This document shows positions 20,707-31,870 of a DNA stretch of 64,000 bases, piece by piece (the stretch's first letter is position 1; the number at the start of each line of letters is the position of its first letter). Under the pieces are notes generated by a model. The model was not told the origin of the DNA, made no database searches, and saw only the letters and a list, made by a program, of their open reading frames with translations. The position numbers and the translations under genes are program-made. The stretch comes from Ophiostoma sp. CBS 140.51 (Eukaryota; Ascomycota; Sordariomycetes; Ophiostomatales; Ophiostomataceae). Where the stretch lies: positions 95,427 to 159,426 of the forward strand of contig JANSLP010000046.1 of assembly GCA_029298735.1 (NCBI GenBank). The letters run 5' to 3'.

Positions 20707-21696
20707 CTAGAATGCAACACCACCCAAAGCAACTGCTACAATGACAACAATGACGGCAGAGACAGACCCTGGCGCCATCCGTGGCACAGCAGCCGACTTT
20801 GTCCCAGGTTGAGTAGGTGACGGCAGAGTTGCAGTGCCCATGTCCAGGACTGTCAATGATGGCGGGCAATCGACGTGTGCAATGGGAAGCACAGGACAGG
20901 TGCCCATGAACCGCGGCGAGTTCTTCACTATATCCGCAATGGACGCATTGATGGCACCGCCGCAGGTGAGGTTGGCAGTTGGTGGGGGTACAGAGGCTGC
21001 AATGTATGCGCCCGTATCGTTGGTCACGACGGCACAGCCCGGCAGATCGGTAATGGACCCGCTGCAGGAGCCCTCGGCGATGCCACTGACACTAAACTCG
21101 TGCGCATAGGGCACGCTGTCGCACGACTCGTCGCTCGTGTTCTCCTCAATGTTGACAATGGTCCGCCCGCTCCCGTTGTCGACCGTGGCAAACACAAAGC
21201 CGCCGCTGTCGGTGACGTTGTTGTCATATACAAAGTCGGTGGCGTTTTCGGGGGCACGGCCCGTGCGGACGGCCCACGAAAAGTACCACTCGCCGACCTG
21301 GTAGTCGAGGCAGTCGAAGAAGCCGTAGACATACAGAGGGTTCGGCATGTCTGGGTCCGTCAGATTGACTTTGGTGAGGTCAATGGTCATGTTGCGGGTG
21401 TCGGTATAGACGGGGCACTGGCCCTCAAAGGGGTAGTCGCCGCCGTACTTGCCAATGGCATAGTCGATGCGCGGGTTGAGCCAGGCGGCATACTGCGGGT
21501 TGCTGATGGAGAAGATGATGGGGATGCGCTCAAAGGTGTTGTAGGCCTCACTGCGCGGGTAGGTGAGAGTGATATCGACCGTCTGAGCGGGCGTGACGGT
21601 CTCGATGGTACGGTTGTCGACGCTGGCTTGGGCGGTGCCAACAAGACTGGCGAGGCCGGCGACGAGCGCCGATGGTGATATTGGCGAGAATCGCAT
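20707..21696 (-). CDS. Secreted GPI-anchored protein, DUF7136-like
   Basis: A 329-residue single-exon secreted protein. The N-terminus is a signal peptide (cleavage probably after the ...GTAQA stretch, about residue 24). The mature part begins with a beta-sandwich-like domain: TVDITLTYPRSEAYNTFERIP, then IIFSISNPQYAAWLNPRIDY, the pattern I associate with fungal DUF7136 proteins. It has about ten N-glycosylation sequons and paired cysteines. A Ser/Thr/Pro-rich linker and a hydrophobic tail (VSAVIVVIVAVALGGVAF) at the very end indicate a GPI anchor signal. Function is unknown; the likely location is plasma membrane or cell wall. Its 3' end faces the frameshifted gene with 194 bp between. Confidence 0.78.
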   Translation of the reverse strand: MRFSPISPSALVAGLASLVGTAQASVDNRTIETVTPAQTVDITLTYPRSEAYNTFERIPIIFSISNPQYAAWLNPRIDYAIGKYGGDYPFEGQCPVYTDTRNMTIDLTKVNLTDPDMPNPLYVYGFFDCLDYQVGEWYFSWAVRTGRAPENATDFVYDNNVTDSGGFVFATVDNGSGRTIVNIEENTSDESCDSVPYAHEFSVSGIAEGSCSGSITDLPGCAVVTNDTGAYIAASVPPPTANLTCGGAINASIADIVKNSPRFMGTCPVLPIAHVDCPPSLTVLDMGTATLPSPTQPGTKSAAVPRMAPGSVSAVIVVIVAVALGGVAF

Positions 21697-22527
21697 GTTG
21701 ATTGTGGACGATAGATCTGGTTTGACGTGATGCCGAAAGATCTAAAGTGTGGCTTGCATTCCGGGGAAACGACAAGCTATATAAAGAGTTGCTGGGAGAG
21801 GAAAGGGGCGACATTGACGCGCCAAGAACGATTGTGGGTGAGTGCGATCTTGGCGAAGGAAGCGCCGTGAAATTTGTTGTTTGCCAAGAATTCGACGTTT
21901 TGTTGCCAAAAGGCGTCGTCGTACCGGCTGTTCGGCACCAGACATGTTGGCAAAAAGTAAGTTCAAAAAGTCGACAAGATTGAAAACAATTTGGCGATTT
22001 TCTGTTGTTTGTTCGTGTTGACGACATGGCGCGATTTTGCCTTGTTAGGCTGTCGGTGATGCTGCGCCTGCAGAGCCCCAAAACCCCAGTCGTTTTGCAA
22101 TTGGGGGCTCTGTGACCTGGATTTAACCTTATGCGCGGCAGGCTTCGATTTGCCAAGACCAATGTAGACCACCGTGTCGGGGAAAAATTAAGATTGCTCT
22201 GTTGGTGAACCAGGCACATCGGGCACCAGTGTAGGATTGGCAGCGCAGTACGTAATGGGATCTAGAAGACAAGAGACAAGACACAAGCGAGCACAGAAAG
22301 GGAAATCGAGACCAAAGTAAAAGTAAAGTGTCCAAAAATGTCTATTCCGCAACAACAAAAGGTATCTCCTAGAAAATGAATAAAAGAAAAGGTAGCAACA
22401 ACTAAAAAGAAACGTAAATGCAAGAGGAGGTCACCAACGAGCTCAAACTCTTGGACAAAAAATCATGTCATCAATCTATGCAAAAAAGAAAAAGAAGCCA
22501 AAAGATCCAAAAGAATATCAACATCGC
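21697..22527. other. Intergenic between two minus-strand genes
   Basis: About 830 bp: promoter of the DUF7136-like gene (an AT-rich TATATAA-like site near 21,778) and 3' UTR of the purine permease gene. The 22,370-22,520 part is A-rich. No gene seen. Confidence 0.5.
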
Positions 22528-24327
22528 TTATGCAGTCTTCTCATCACCCTTGGCGACATCGTGGCTGCCAGAGGCCGAGCCGGGCGAGTGGGTGTGGTGG
22601 GCACCGACGACAACGACCTCGGGCTCAGGCATGTCGGCGGGGATATCGCTCTCGTTGATGTCGTCAATCTCCTCCTCGAGGGTCAAGTTGAGGATCATGC
22701 AGACGAGGGCAGTGACAGCGAAGCCAGTCTCGAGGACCAGGACAATGGCGTCGAGGAACGAGGCGAGCGACTTGTTGTTGCCGGCGTAGGTGAAGACGTA
22801 GGAGAACCAGGTGGGCACCAGCGTGGCACCGTAGCCGAGAGCCAGACCGGCAGTCAGGATGAAGCGGTTGCGGCGGTTGAAGGGAACGCCGCGGGTGATG
22901 ATGGCGATACCAGAAACGGCAACGGAGCAGAAGAGGAAGGTGGTCATGCCGCCAATGACGGAGCTGGGGATGGCGACGAGAGCGGCGGCAAACTTGGAGA
23001 AGACACCCATGATGATGAGGAAAGCACAGCAGCAATAGCCGGCCTTACGGTTGGCGCAGCGGGTTAGGGCGATGACACCGTTGTTCTGGGCGAAGGTGGT
23101 AACGGGAGTGATGGTCATGAGGGCGGCCAGGACACCGTTGATGCCGTCAGCCAACACACCACCCTGGATACGGCTCTCGTAGATGGGGCCCGAGACCTCA
23201 ATGCGCGAGACATCGCAAGAAGCGGTGACGTCGCCAATGGCCTCGCAGGCGCAGATGATGAAGACGGCGAGCATGGGCAGGACAAGCGGGGCGTAGATCT
23301 GGAGCTTGAAGGTGTGGACCCAGACGAACGAGGCAACGGGAGCAGCGTCAATGCCGGAGCGGTCAAAGTAACCGCAAGCAGCAGCGATGATGCAGCCGAC
23401 AAGCAGACCCCAGACGACAGAAGTAGACTTCATGATGGGCGAACCAAAACGCTCGCACAGGATGATGCTGACAAAGACGGAGAAACCGAGACCAATGAAC
23501 TCGGCGCTGCCCCAGGGAAGAGCGTGGGGAGCAGTGATGTCGGGGCACAGCTTGTAAAAGTCAATGGGGTCCGCAGCACTGCACAGACCGGAGCCACCAG
23601 CCCAGTCGGAGAAGGCAGACTGAATCAGAGAGACACCAATGAGCATGACAGTAGGGCCAGTGACTATCGGCGGGAAGATGCGCAGCATGGTCTTGGACGG
23701 GATGAACGAGATGAGAATTTCGATGAGGGCGGTGATGGCGGCAGTGCCGAGGATGGCGCCGTAGCCGTCGGGGCAAGGAAGAGGAGTGCCGTCCTCAGCA
23801 GACGGGCAGAAACCGTTGGCGTACATCTGCTTGAAGGCACCCTCGGCGACGGGGATGATGGCGAAAGAGATACCGACAACCGAAATCAGACCGGTACCGA
23901 TGTAGTAGGGGGTGCCGCGGATCTTGAAGCGAGTGATCTGAATGAGCGACAGAATACCAGAGACAATCAGAGCGGTCGAAACGAGGTACTGCTGCTGCTC
24001 GCCGATAAGGTTGCCGCCACCGGCACCAGCCATGATGAGAGGCGGGGTGATGATACCCGCCAGCATGGACAGAGAGTGCTGCAGACCGAGCAGGACAGCC
24101 AGCAGAACGGGCATCTTGTCGTTGAGGCCGAAGAAGGGCGAGGCGAGTTTGGAAGACTTCATGAAAGGCAGGTTGGGGCGGAAGAGGAAGCCATAGTCGT
24201 AGTCGCCAAGCAGGCCGTCGCGGGTGAAGAGAGTGTGCTTGACGGTGCGGCCGGCGCTGCTGATCTTTGCGCCGAAACCGCGGCCCTGGGTGGGCATGAT
24301 CTGGGACGGGCCCTGATCTTCATCCAT
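22528..24327 (-). CDS. uapC: Uric acid/xanthine permease (NAT/NCS2 family, UapA/UapC type)
   Basis: Plasma-membrane H+ symporter for uric acid and xanthine, in purine scavenging as a nitrogen source; 599 residues, single exon. The family signature QNNGVIALTR lies at 414-423 and continues CANRKAG exactly as in the Aspergillus transporters. The Gln-His motif LLGLQHSLSMLAG is in the first membrane segment. About 14 hydrophobic segments are visible, including a short ITRFKIRGTPYYIGTGL stretch. Length compares with about 575-580 in UapA and UapC. The C-terminus is acidic, with EEEIDDINE then a His/Ser-rich tail. I give the uapC symbol for the family; UapA and UapC cannot be separated by eye. A TGATAA site (minus strand, about 24,750) lies about 425 bp upstream and would fit nitrogen regulation by a GATA factor, but one site is weak evidence. 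Confidence 0.93.
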   Translation of the reverse strand: MDEDQGPSQIMPTQGRGFGAKISSAGRTVKHTLFTRDGLLGDYDYGFLFRPNLPFMKSSKLASPFFGLNDKMPVLLAVLLGLQHSLSMLAGIITPPLIMAGAGGGNLIGEQQQYLVSTALIVSGILSLIQITRFKIRGTPYYIGTGLISVVGISFAIIPVAEGAFKQMYANGFCPSAEDGTPLPCPDGYGAILGTAAITALIEILISFIPSKTMLRIFPPIVTGPTVMLIGVSLIQSAFSDWAGGSGLCSAADPIDFYKLCPDITAPHALPWGSAEFIGLGFSVFVSIILCERFGSPIMKSTSVVWGLLVGCIIAAACGYFDRSGIDAAPVASFVWVHTFKLQIYAPLVLPMLAVFIICACEAIGDVTASCDVSRIEVSGPIYESRIQGGVLADGINGVLAALMTITPVTTFAQNNGVIALTRCANRKAGYCCCAFLIIMGVFSKFAAALVAIPSSVIGGMTTFLFCSVAVSGIAIITRGVPFNRRNRFILTAGLALGYGATLVPTWFSYVFTYAGNNKSLASFLDAIVLVLETGFAVTALVCMILNLTLEEEIDDINESDIPADMPEPEVVVVGAHHTHSPGSASGSHDVAKGDEKTA

Positions 24328-25117
24328 TGTGAAGTTGTGATGTGAAAGGAAAGAGGACGAGAGGTTGAAAAGTTGGAAAAAGAGAAGTTGAGGGGAATTG
24401 AGGTGAAAAGAGGAAAGAGGAGAGAATGAGTCGAAGTGGAAGGACCGAGTGACCCAATTGGGAAAGAGAGGGTGTGGTCGAGTTGAGGAAGGACCGATGC
24501 CGGTCAAATGTCAAAAGAGGAAGGATCGATGGATGTTGATGTCTGAATGAGAGAGTATGCTCCTTCTTCTTCAACATCAATCCAAAACTGGAACGAGGGC
24601 CACGAGGAGTTATATACGTGGATGCAATGGAGAAACGAAAGTGACAGGCGACCCGGGATACAATGGAGCTGGATGCTGTCCAGGCTCGACTTTCTCTGAT
24701 CGCCAAGAGACGAGTGGGCCAAGGATTTTGATTTTCACGAGCGTGTGTCATTATCACCAGCAAACCACAGCGCAGGGAAAGCGCCAGAGAGCGCCCAAAT
24801 CAGGGCCGCCAAAAGGGAAAGAAGCTAAAAAAGCTGCGGGGCCCAGGCCCTGGCGCAAGCGATGTCGAGGTAGGAGCAGGCCGCCTTCCACACACATGCC
24901 GCAACGGAAACAACGGGGTGTGTCTCCACTAAGAAGAGTGGGCGAGCTTTTCAATCGGTTGACACAATTACACATACAAACGACTGAGGAAAAACCGCTA
25001 GCGCGGAAAAGAAAAAGAACGAATAGACAAAAGAAACAAGGGAAAGACGAAAAATTTAAAAAGGGACTGGCCCAGCCTCGTGCAGAGAAAAGAAGACGGT
25101 GCAGAGCACCGACGGAG

Positions 25118-25168
<51 letters not shown>

Positions 25169-25870
25169 AAAAGACAGGCGCCCAAAGGGAGAACAATCCT
25201 TCAAGCTAACCACCCGAACCCGGAGTCCGCCTTCTCCCTTTCTGCGGTGGTTGTCTTACTGTCTCATGGTGGTTTGTGTGCTGTAATTACGGAGTATGTT
25301 ACTTGAATTTCTCTATGATGCACACCCTCGTGCAGTTACCCCACTCGACCATTGACCATGCGATACGCCCTCGGCCCCAGACAAAGCAGAAAAACGAGGA
25401 CCGTCGATGGGCGATCGCCGTGCAGGGCGGCAGGCAGTGTCGGTGATGTGTTTTCAGGTACATATGTCTAATACAGTGGGATGTAGATACGCAGTAATAC
25501 ATTCAATGATAAATTGATGTCATTCGAATAAAATATACGTAAATTCAGGAATATTCACGACATCACGTGTCTTCGTGTAAGTGAAGACTGTCATCGTGCA
25601 TGTATATTTTTCTTAATTCTCGAAAACGAGTTTGTTACATTTACATCAGCATATTAACTTGGAAACTTTCGTGCCTACTGTTGTTGAAACAGTGATCACC
25701 GGGGCGGAGGGTGCCGTCGTAATTTCGCTCGGAACCGCATTCGCAATGAAGCAGTATCAAATATCGTGAGAAATTAAAAATCAACAGTAGAAAACATAAT
25801 GATGAAAATTCTTCCATCCCACGAGGCTGGATCTGGCCAGGCCGGAGAGAAAATGCTACAGTAGCAGTGC
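24328..25870. other. Intergenic: permease promoter and low-complexity tracts
   Basis: Contains the 5' region of the purine permease gene, with A/G-rich then pyrimidine-like runs, a TATATAA-like site on the minus strand near 24,612, and the (GAAA)n tract. An open frame from 24,557 to 25,306 only reads through purine-rich low-complexity DNA and is not a gene. Confidence 0.5.
25116..25171 (+). repeat. (GAAA)n microsatellite, about 13 units
   Basis: A run of GAAA units with almost no interruption. It lies about 800 bp upstream of the permease start. Confidence 0.95.
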
Positions 25871-28800
25871 ATGCTCTGGGACGAGTGGAAAAAAAGAGAG
25901 AGAGAGAGAGAAAAACCAATAGGTGACGATCGACTTTCCTCATTACTTTCTTCTTCTTCGAATCCTATCTTTCACAGCAATGGAGGGCTCCGTCTCCTAC
26001 GAAAATTACGCCGCCTCAGTTCACTTACAGCCTTCCGTCGTGCACGGAGCACGGCCATGCCGCCTAGTCAATGTGGTGTGGATTGTAAAAGGTCAATGAG
26101 GAAAGGAACAGGGTCGATCTGGAGCACTCTAAATTTGAACTGACAGCAAGCTTGGGCCTCTTACAGCATGGTGCTAGCCGCCTGAAGGAATGCCCAGGGT
26201 CCAGGTCGGCTTCCTTGAGAAGTGCAAGTCGAGCTACTTGCTGGCTGCGCTGGATTCCGCGCCTCGTTCGGGGTCACTGCTGGTTGTTAGGTTGTTGGTT
26301 GCTTTCCTTTTGTGGTGATTTCAAGAAAGTGGCTGGCTTTTTTGCCTTTTGGTGTGTGTGGGGATGGGGGCCCGGCTATCAGCCTCTTTTGTTGGCTGGG
26401 TTTGATTTCTTTATCCCGCCTGACTCGATAGGTTCATGTAATATGTTTTGGGACCTATCCTCACTACCCTTGCCAGCGGATGGAAAGACGGAGAGCGGAG
26501 ACAAACTCCAAGTGGGCGGATACCCAAAAGAGGTCCAACCCAGGAAACTGCACAGCAAGCTCGGATCATCCCGGGCTCTTGTCTAACAGAGTGGATGCTA
26601 CTCGAAAAGAGGAGCAGCAGAGCATGAATCTTTCAGACCACGGACACTGCCATGTTTAATTCAACGTTGATCACGAGCTGCGAGTGAGAAACGGACACGG
26701 GCAATATAAGAATCTCGAAAAGAAGAAACACCGACAGACACAAAAGGAGAAAAAAACCACGCGTCACTTGGATACTTCTTTCTCAATATTGGTCTCGACC
26801 GCTTGGCAGATGTTTCTCTTCTTTTCAGTCGTCTTTATAGTATCTATTTCTATCTATCTGCATTCGCCCCATCGTGACTTTGCCACGCCGTAGACTGGCC
26901 GTAATATTGCAAAAAGAGAAAGCTCTGAACAAAAGTTCACGATAATGATGAGCTCATGATGAAGTAGTAATTTAGATACTCACCGCGGCCTCCTTACGAA
27001 TTCAAAAAGCCTTTGATAACAGGCAGGGTGGATAGCGGAATCTGAAGGGCGAGGGTCTCTTCATGATGGCTAGGTCCTTGGCATCGCTGCGGGAAATCAT
27101 AAAAAGACAATATTGAAACAATGTGAGGGCGACTTTGTACTGTGGCGCCCGCACATGGTAGCTGTCTTAAGAATAGGTTAGCAAGGCCAGTCGCGTTGTT
27201 TCTATTGCTGCTCTCTTTCAGGTGCTGGGCTGATTCTGTATAATCGTATGGACCGAGAAGAAAGAGATGATAGGGATATATGTAGCCCTTCCTTGGAAAG
27301 CCAATAAAAACCCTATTGAATTTTTATTATTCCATTTGCTTCTTTGTAACAGTTCTGTGCAAAACCCGTCAAAAGATTAATGACGACACTGTTTTGTTCG
27401 TGATTAAGTTGAACGTCTCCAAAATCATCTTCAATCTCAAAATACGGAGAAGCAATACGACTATGGAGAACGTTCTCCAGACGGACAGACGGAAGACAGA
27501 GGGAAATTGGGGGGATGGTGGCCACTGATAAGAAAGGGACCGGAAGTCGCTCTATGGGTCAAACTGATAGAAAATGGCCGCCCACAAAAGGTGCCCCATA
27601 GTGCCCGCCCGGCAAGAAAACGCCCACATAAAACGACTTCCAGATAAGATATGTGATAAAAGACGGGCGTTTCTATATTCGTACTCGTACCTTGCACTCG
27701 AGTCTTCTTCTTCCTCACCTTTTCCCACGTCTTTTTCTCCTCGGTCGTCTTGTCTGTGCCCCCGCCCGTCTTTTATCTAGATATGGGGGTGGGACTTTTC
27801 TTGGAAAGTTGGTGTGGATCCTCGATTTTGACCCCATAGATAAGGCTAATGTTCCACATCCGGACGCCGCCATTGGCTGGCCAAGGAAAACGGAGAACAC
27901 TTTCGAGGACGCTTGACCACGCCTGTGAATCTCCACTTTTCCAACGTCTCCTCCTCTTGTCTCGGTCTTCCATGTGCTCTTGTGCTTGTGCTAGTCAAGT
28001 CTCCGTATTTTTGTGGTCAATAACCCGGCCACCGTCTTGGCTCCCTTTCCTAACAAGGCCCGGCCGATAAGGCGGGTTGAGGGTGACGGATAGGGCAGGG
28101 CGACGGATGACGTTGGAGATGTCTTGATAACGAAACGACCGTTCTCGATCATCTATCGTCTCGATGCTCACCGTCACGCATCCTGTCTCGTCTGTTGCTC
28201 TGCCCTCCTCTCCCTCGTTTCGTTTCTCCTCTTCGCTATCATCACCTGCTCCCTCCCTGCTCCCTCCTGCTCACAGTTTCTTATCACCCTTCTCACACAT
28301 TTTGTCGGGACCCGTCACCCTTGTCATCACCCACCCCCGGAAATCCAACCAACCGTTCTTTTTGAGTCGATCCTTCCTTCGAAACCACGTTGTTTGGTCG
28401 CACGCATAGTCAGGCGGAGGCGGCCAACGCCGCCACTCTGGACGCGCGAGCTGCCGGCGTCCGCCTCTCTCCACGACCCAAATGACCAGGGGAGAAGTAG
28501 ATCTGCAGAAAGGTGTGTTGATAAAGTCGAGCAGGAGGGCGTGGCTCCCGGATGCACCTGCACGGCCAGCTGTGGCGTCCTTTTTGGGTTAGCGGGCGGT
28601 GTATTCCTTCTTCTCTCTTTTCTTCCTTTCTTCTTCTTCTTCCTGAGGCACATCCCTTCGAAGGCTAGCCGCCCAGACGTCACTGTCGAGCGAAAATGGC
28701 GCGTGGTCGCGTCCCTTTCTGCTGGTTTTGATCCAACGTACGGACGAGGCTATTCCCACACAGTAACAGTAGGGAGACTAAGAATTGACGAAGGATGCGA

Positions 28801-29716
28801 ACGCGGAATCAGTTCCTCTCTGCTTCATTTGATGCTTATTTGTTTAGCGTACTTTTCTTTCACTCGTATGCTTTGAAATTATTCAAAGAACAAAACATTC
28901 GACAGCAACTATACAGCTGCACCATTGACACGGATAACGCCGTGCCCGAGATCTTTACATAAGCCTCGGTATGAAACTATTGTGCGATGCCATATTGAAT
29001 GCATTCATTATGTTAGTCTGAGTTTTCATTGTCTTTTAGTAATGTTAAAACGAGCCTTTGATTTTCTTACTCACGACTATGAAATTATCACCGTAAAATG
29101 AATTTACAAAGCGTCCTCAGTTTTGTACTTCAAGCCACTCGGCACATCTATGGGAAGATATTTTTGCCTTTGCCACAACAGTTCGACATCTTCAGGAGAG
29201 CGGGGCTCAGTAGTTGTCGTAGCAAGGCTCAAAGCCAGAATGGAGATGTTGAAGCAAGTCGGAAAAGTGTTTTGCAAAAAGCAGCGCGAACTTTGGGGTG
29301 TCGCTCGCCTCCCCCACGCACTTCGGCGTCGTCCATCGGGACTATGAAGAGGGCAACAGATCCCTCTCGGCAAGACCCTGGAGAGGCGAGAAAGACCCTG
29401 AAGGGAATCTAGACCGTGTGCTCAGAGCTGGTTGCTGTAAGAGGAAAGGATAGAAAACGCCAATCCAATAGTACTGATCTGACAATCTTATCTCGACAGC
29501 ACAATCATAGATAAGATACACCTGCATGAAAGAGAGCTGCAAGACACCTTTATCATTCAGAAAAGCAGAATTTTCTCGCTTGTATCTGTTCCATCAGCCG
29601 AGTTCGGACGCTCTTGACTTGGAGAGTGACGGCACATAATTTCTAGTTTTCAATTTTGTAAAAGAATTCTCTTGCAAAACACGAGCATAATCCAGCCCCG
29701 ACCACAAATCCTCCAA
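25871..29716. other. 3.8 kb without a convincing gene
   Basis: Frames up to 250 codons occur (28,124-28,876) but are low in complexity (Ser/Leu/Phe-rich, reading pyrimidine tracts), cross no splice sites that would link them to other coding-like blocks, and match no family I know. A purine-rich GA run occurs near 25,888-25,910. Several HGATAR sites on the plus strand lie between 27,268 and 28,130. A non-coding transcript or long regulatory region is possible; nothing proves it. Confidence 0.4.
27642..28130 (+). promoter_or_regulatory. Group of GATA-factor-type sites
   Basis: HGATAR hexamers on the plus strand at 27642-27647, 27654-27659, 27838-27843, 28065-28070 and 28125-28130, with another at 27268-27273. 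Fungal GATA factors often need two or more close sites; the pair at 27642/27654 is 6 bp apart. No gene start lies close enough to assign a target. Confidence 0.25.
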
Positions 29717-30481
29717 CTAACAAACCCATCCTCCATCGACAACCTGCGTTGTACCGCTAACAAAGGACGATTCCTCCGACAGGAGCCATTTGACGAGCTG
29801 GGCGACTTCCTTTGGCTGTCCGAATCGCTGCATGGCATTGTTCTGCAGGCCTAAGTGGTCGTCTGACAAGTGTGCAGACGCTAGACGCAGCATCGGCGTA
29901 TCGATGGGACCGGGGCAGATGCAGTTGCAGCGGATACGCCGAGGTGGAGGGCCGAGTTCTTTGGCCGCAGCGCGTGTTAGACCGACCACAGCGTGTTTGG
30001 CAGCGACATAGGCAGCGTTCTTCGGAAAGCCGATGAGACCGGCGATGCTGGCGGCATTGACAATAGAAGCAGTACCGCCGTGACGTACGTGCGGAATCTC
30101 GGCACGCAGGCAGTTGAGCAGCCCGCGGAGATTGGCGCCCAACACGTTGTCCCAGTCTGCGTCACTGGTATGTTCGAGGGCTGCGACGCCAACATCAGTT
30201 CCCAGCACACCGGCAAGATTGGCGGCACCATCGAGGAGCCCATAAACAGAAACGGTGGCTTCGATCCATGTCATGACTTGAGACTGGTCGCGAACGTCGA
30301 CAACAGTGGCCATGGCCTTACCACCTGATGCCTGAATCTCGGCAAGGATCGAGTCGAGGCCAGGCCTGTCGATATCGGCCAGTGAGATTTTGGCACCTTC
30401 GGCGGCCAACAGTTTGGCAGTGGCGCGGGCGATGCCCGATGCTGCACCGGTGATCACAATGACCTTGTCCTCAAAGCTCAT
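29717..30481 (-). CDS. Short-chain dehydrogenase/reductase (first gene of the putative catabolic cluster)
   Basis: Classical SDR of 254 residues, single exon, cytosolic NAD(P)-dependent oxidoreductase. It has the cofactor motif TGAASGIA (11-18; the last Gly of the usual TGxxxGIG is Ala here), an acidic ADIDRP after strand 2 favouring NAD, NLAG instead of NNAG, N117, S145 (NAASIAG), and Y158/K162 (YVAAK). The C-terminus ends VSGTTQVVDGGW as in the fabG/3-oxoacyl-reductase-like group. Substrate unknown. It opens a run of catabolic-type genes to the right and is transcribed away from them. Confidence 0.9.
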   Translation of the reverse strand: MSFEDKVIVITGAASGIARATAKLLAAEGAKISLADIDRPGLDSILAEIQASGGKAMATVVDVRDQSQVMTWIEATVSVYGLLDGAANLAGVLGTDVGVAALEHTSDADWDNVLGANLRGLLNCLRAEIPHVRHGGTASIVNAASIAGLIGFPKNAAYVAAKHAVVGLTRAAAKELGPPPRRIRCNCICPGPIDTPMLRLASAHLSDDHLGLQNNAMQRFGQPKEVAQLVKWLLSEESSFVSGTTQVVDGGWVC

Positions 30482-31870
30482 TTTGACGGGAAATGCGGTG
30501 TGGATTCGAGATGTTTTCCGTGCAATATATTAGCTTACTTGTTAACTCTAGATTTGGCATCAACGCAGATTATTGGATTACCCCATGAACACGGTTACGG
30601 GCAATGTATATTGCTTTGTGGGCAATGTCCAGTTCCAAGTTTTGGGCCGATATTCGAAGCAAAATCCATAGACATGGGCCTGTGATACAGCGAGGGACCG
30701 ACAAGCCTATCGGCTCCCCTCAAATTTCTATCTAGCGAGGCTCTTTTGCGGTTGTACCATATGTTGTATAACAGGACCCCGCCAACTTTTGGTCGTCGAT
30801 ACTTCCTGAGAAACGTTTGGTTCGTATACTATTGACATGTTCGCTTGGGCATTATCTTTTTGAAAACGGAATTCATTATGGCTCAGGACCTGGACAATCT
30901 TGCGGTCAAAAACAACAATAAAATGTTAATTTTTCAGAAGAAAGAAGAAAACAAAACATACACATGTATGATGTATTCATATCGATAAGGTTCTCGGAGA
31001 TGCGTCGATCCAAACGTCTACTGCCGGCATGTAGTCGTTAACTTGCGCAGTTTTACATTGTCTGAGACACACCGAGAAGAAGGGTGTGCGAGATCATAGG
31101 CTTGGAAGGAATCAATGATTTTGTGCATGCCGAGGCATCGCATAATAGTAAGATGGTTATTTATACAAATGGACCCTGTTGTGACAAAAGACTTTTTAAA
31201 AAGTCTCCGTAGACGAGCCTGGGGAGCAAAGATTAGTGATATGCTACATCGCCAGTATTTCCATTTGCATTGATCTGATATTTGGCCGTTTTCAATCCTA
31301 TTTGAGCCATTGTTTGCCATAAAATATGAAGATGGAATGTGCACATATGTCTTATGGTTGGTGAAGTCAATAACAGCCCCTAGAGGACCGCAACTGAAGA
31401 ACTGCGAGTAAGAATTTGACACAATGCAGTGCGATTTGCGACGTTTTTCAATGGTCAACTGTAACGGCCTTCTTTCCACCTTTCCGCTGCGAATCGTGAC
31501 TCGTTAACGTGGTCGTCCGTAGACCGGCACCCGTTGGCTGCTGACCGCCTCTGGGTTTGCATTTTGTGAGAACATTTGTAACCCTTTTTGGAGACATATG
31601 AGGGGCCGCTGTTGGAGAAAATAGGGTCCAGTTCTGGCTTTTCTTTTCCGGGTACCGCTTGGCGGGTCGGCGCCAGACCAATTGGGCCGTGAATGCTAAT
31701 CCCGATCCCCGCACAGCAATCCGCACGTCATCTGAGGAAGCTTGTGCGTTACTCAAACAAACCCTCAGTATTTGAGCTTCATCTCGCCCTCTAAAATTTC
31801 TTCCTTTTTCTTAATTTTGTCCATTTTTTACTCTCTGCTACCCACTATTCAGCTTCCCACCAACTTCGCA
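30482..31870. other. Intergenic between the SDR and the ABM monooxygenase gene
   Basis: About 1.4 kb serving as a divergent upstream region. An AT-rich part lies at 30,850-31,000. Small frames look random. No gene seen. Confidence 0.5.

Noticed and set aside
20875..21678. 267-codon plus-strand frame
   Set aside because: Antisense shadow of the DUF7136-like gene; Val/Gly/Asp composition from codon bias.
22465..23067. 200-codon plus-strand frame
   Set aside because: Antisense shadow of the purine permease C-terminus.
24557..25306. 249-codon frame with Lys/Arg repeats
   Set aside because: Translation of purine-rich and (GAAA)n DNA.
28124..28876. 250-codon plus-strand frame with hydrophobic stretches
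   Set aside because: Reads pyrimidine tracts; no family and no supporting start or splice context.
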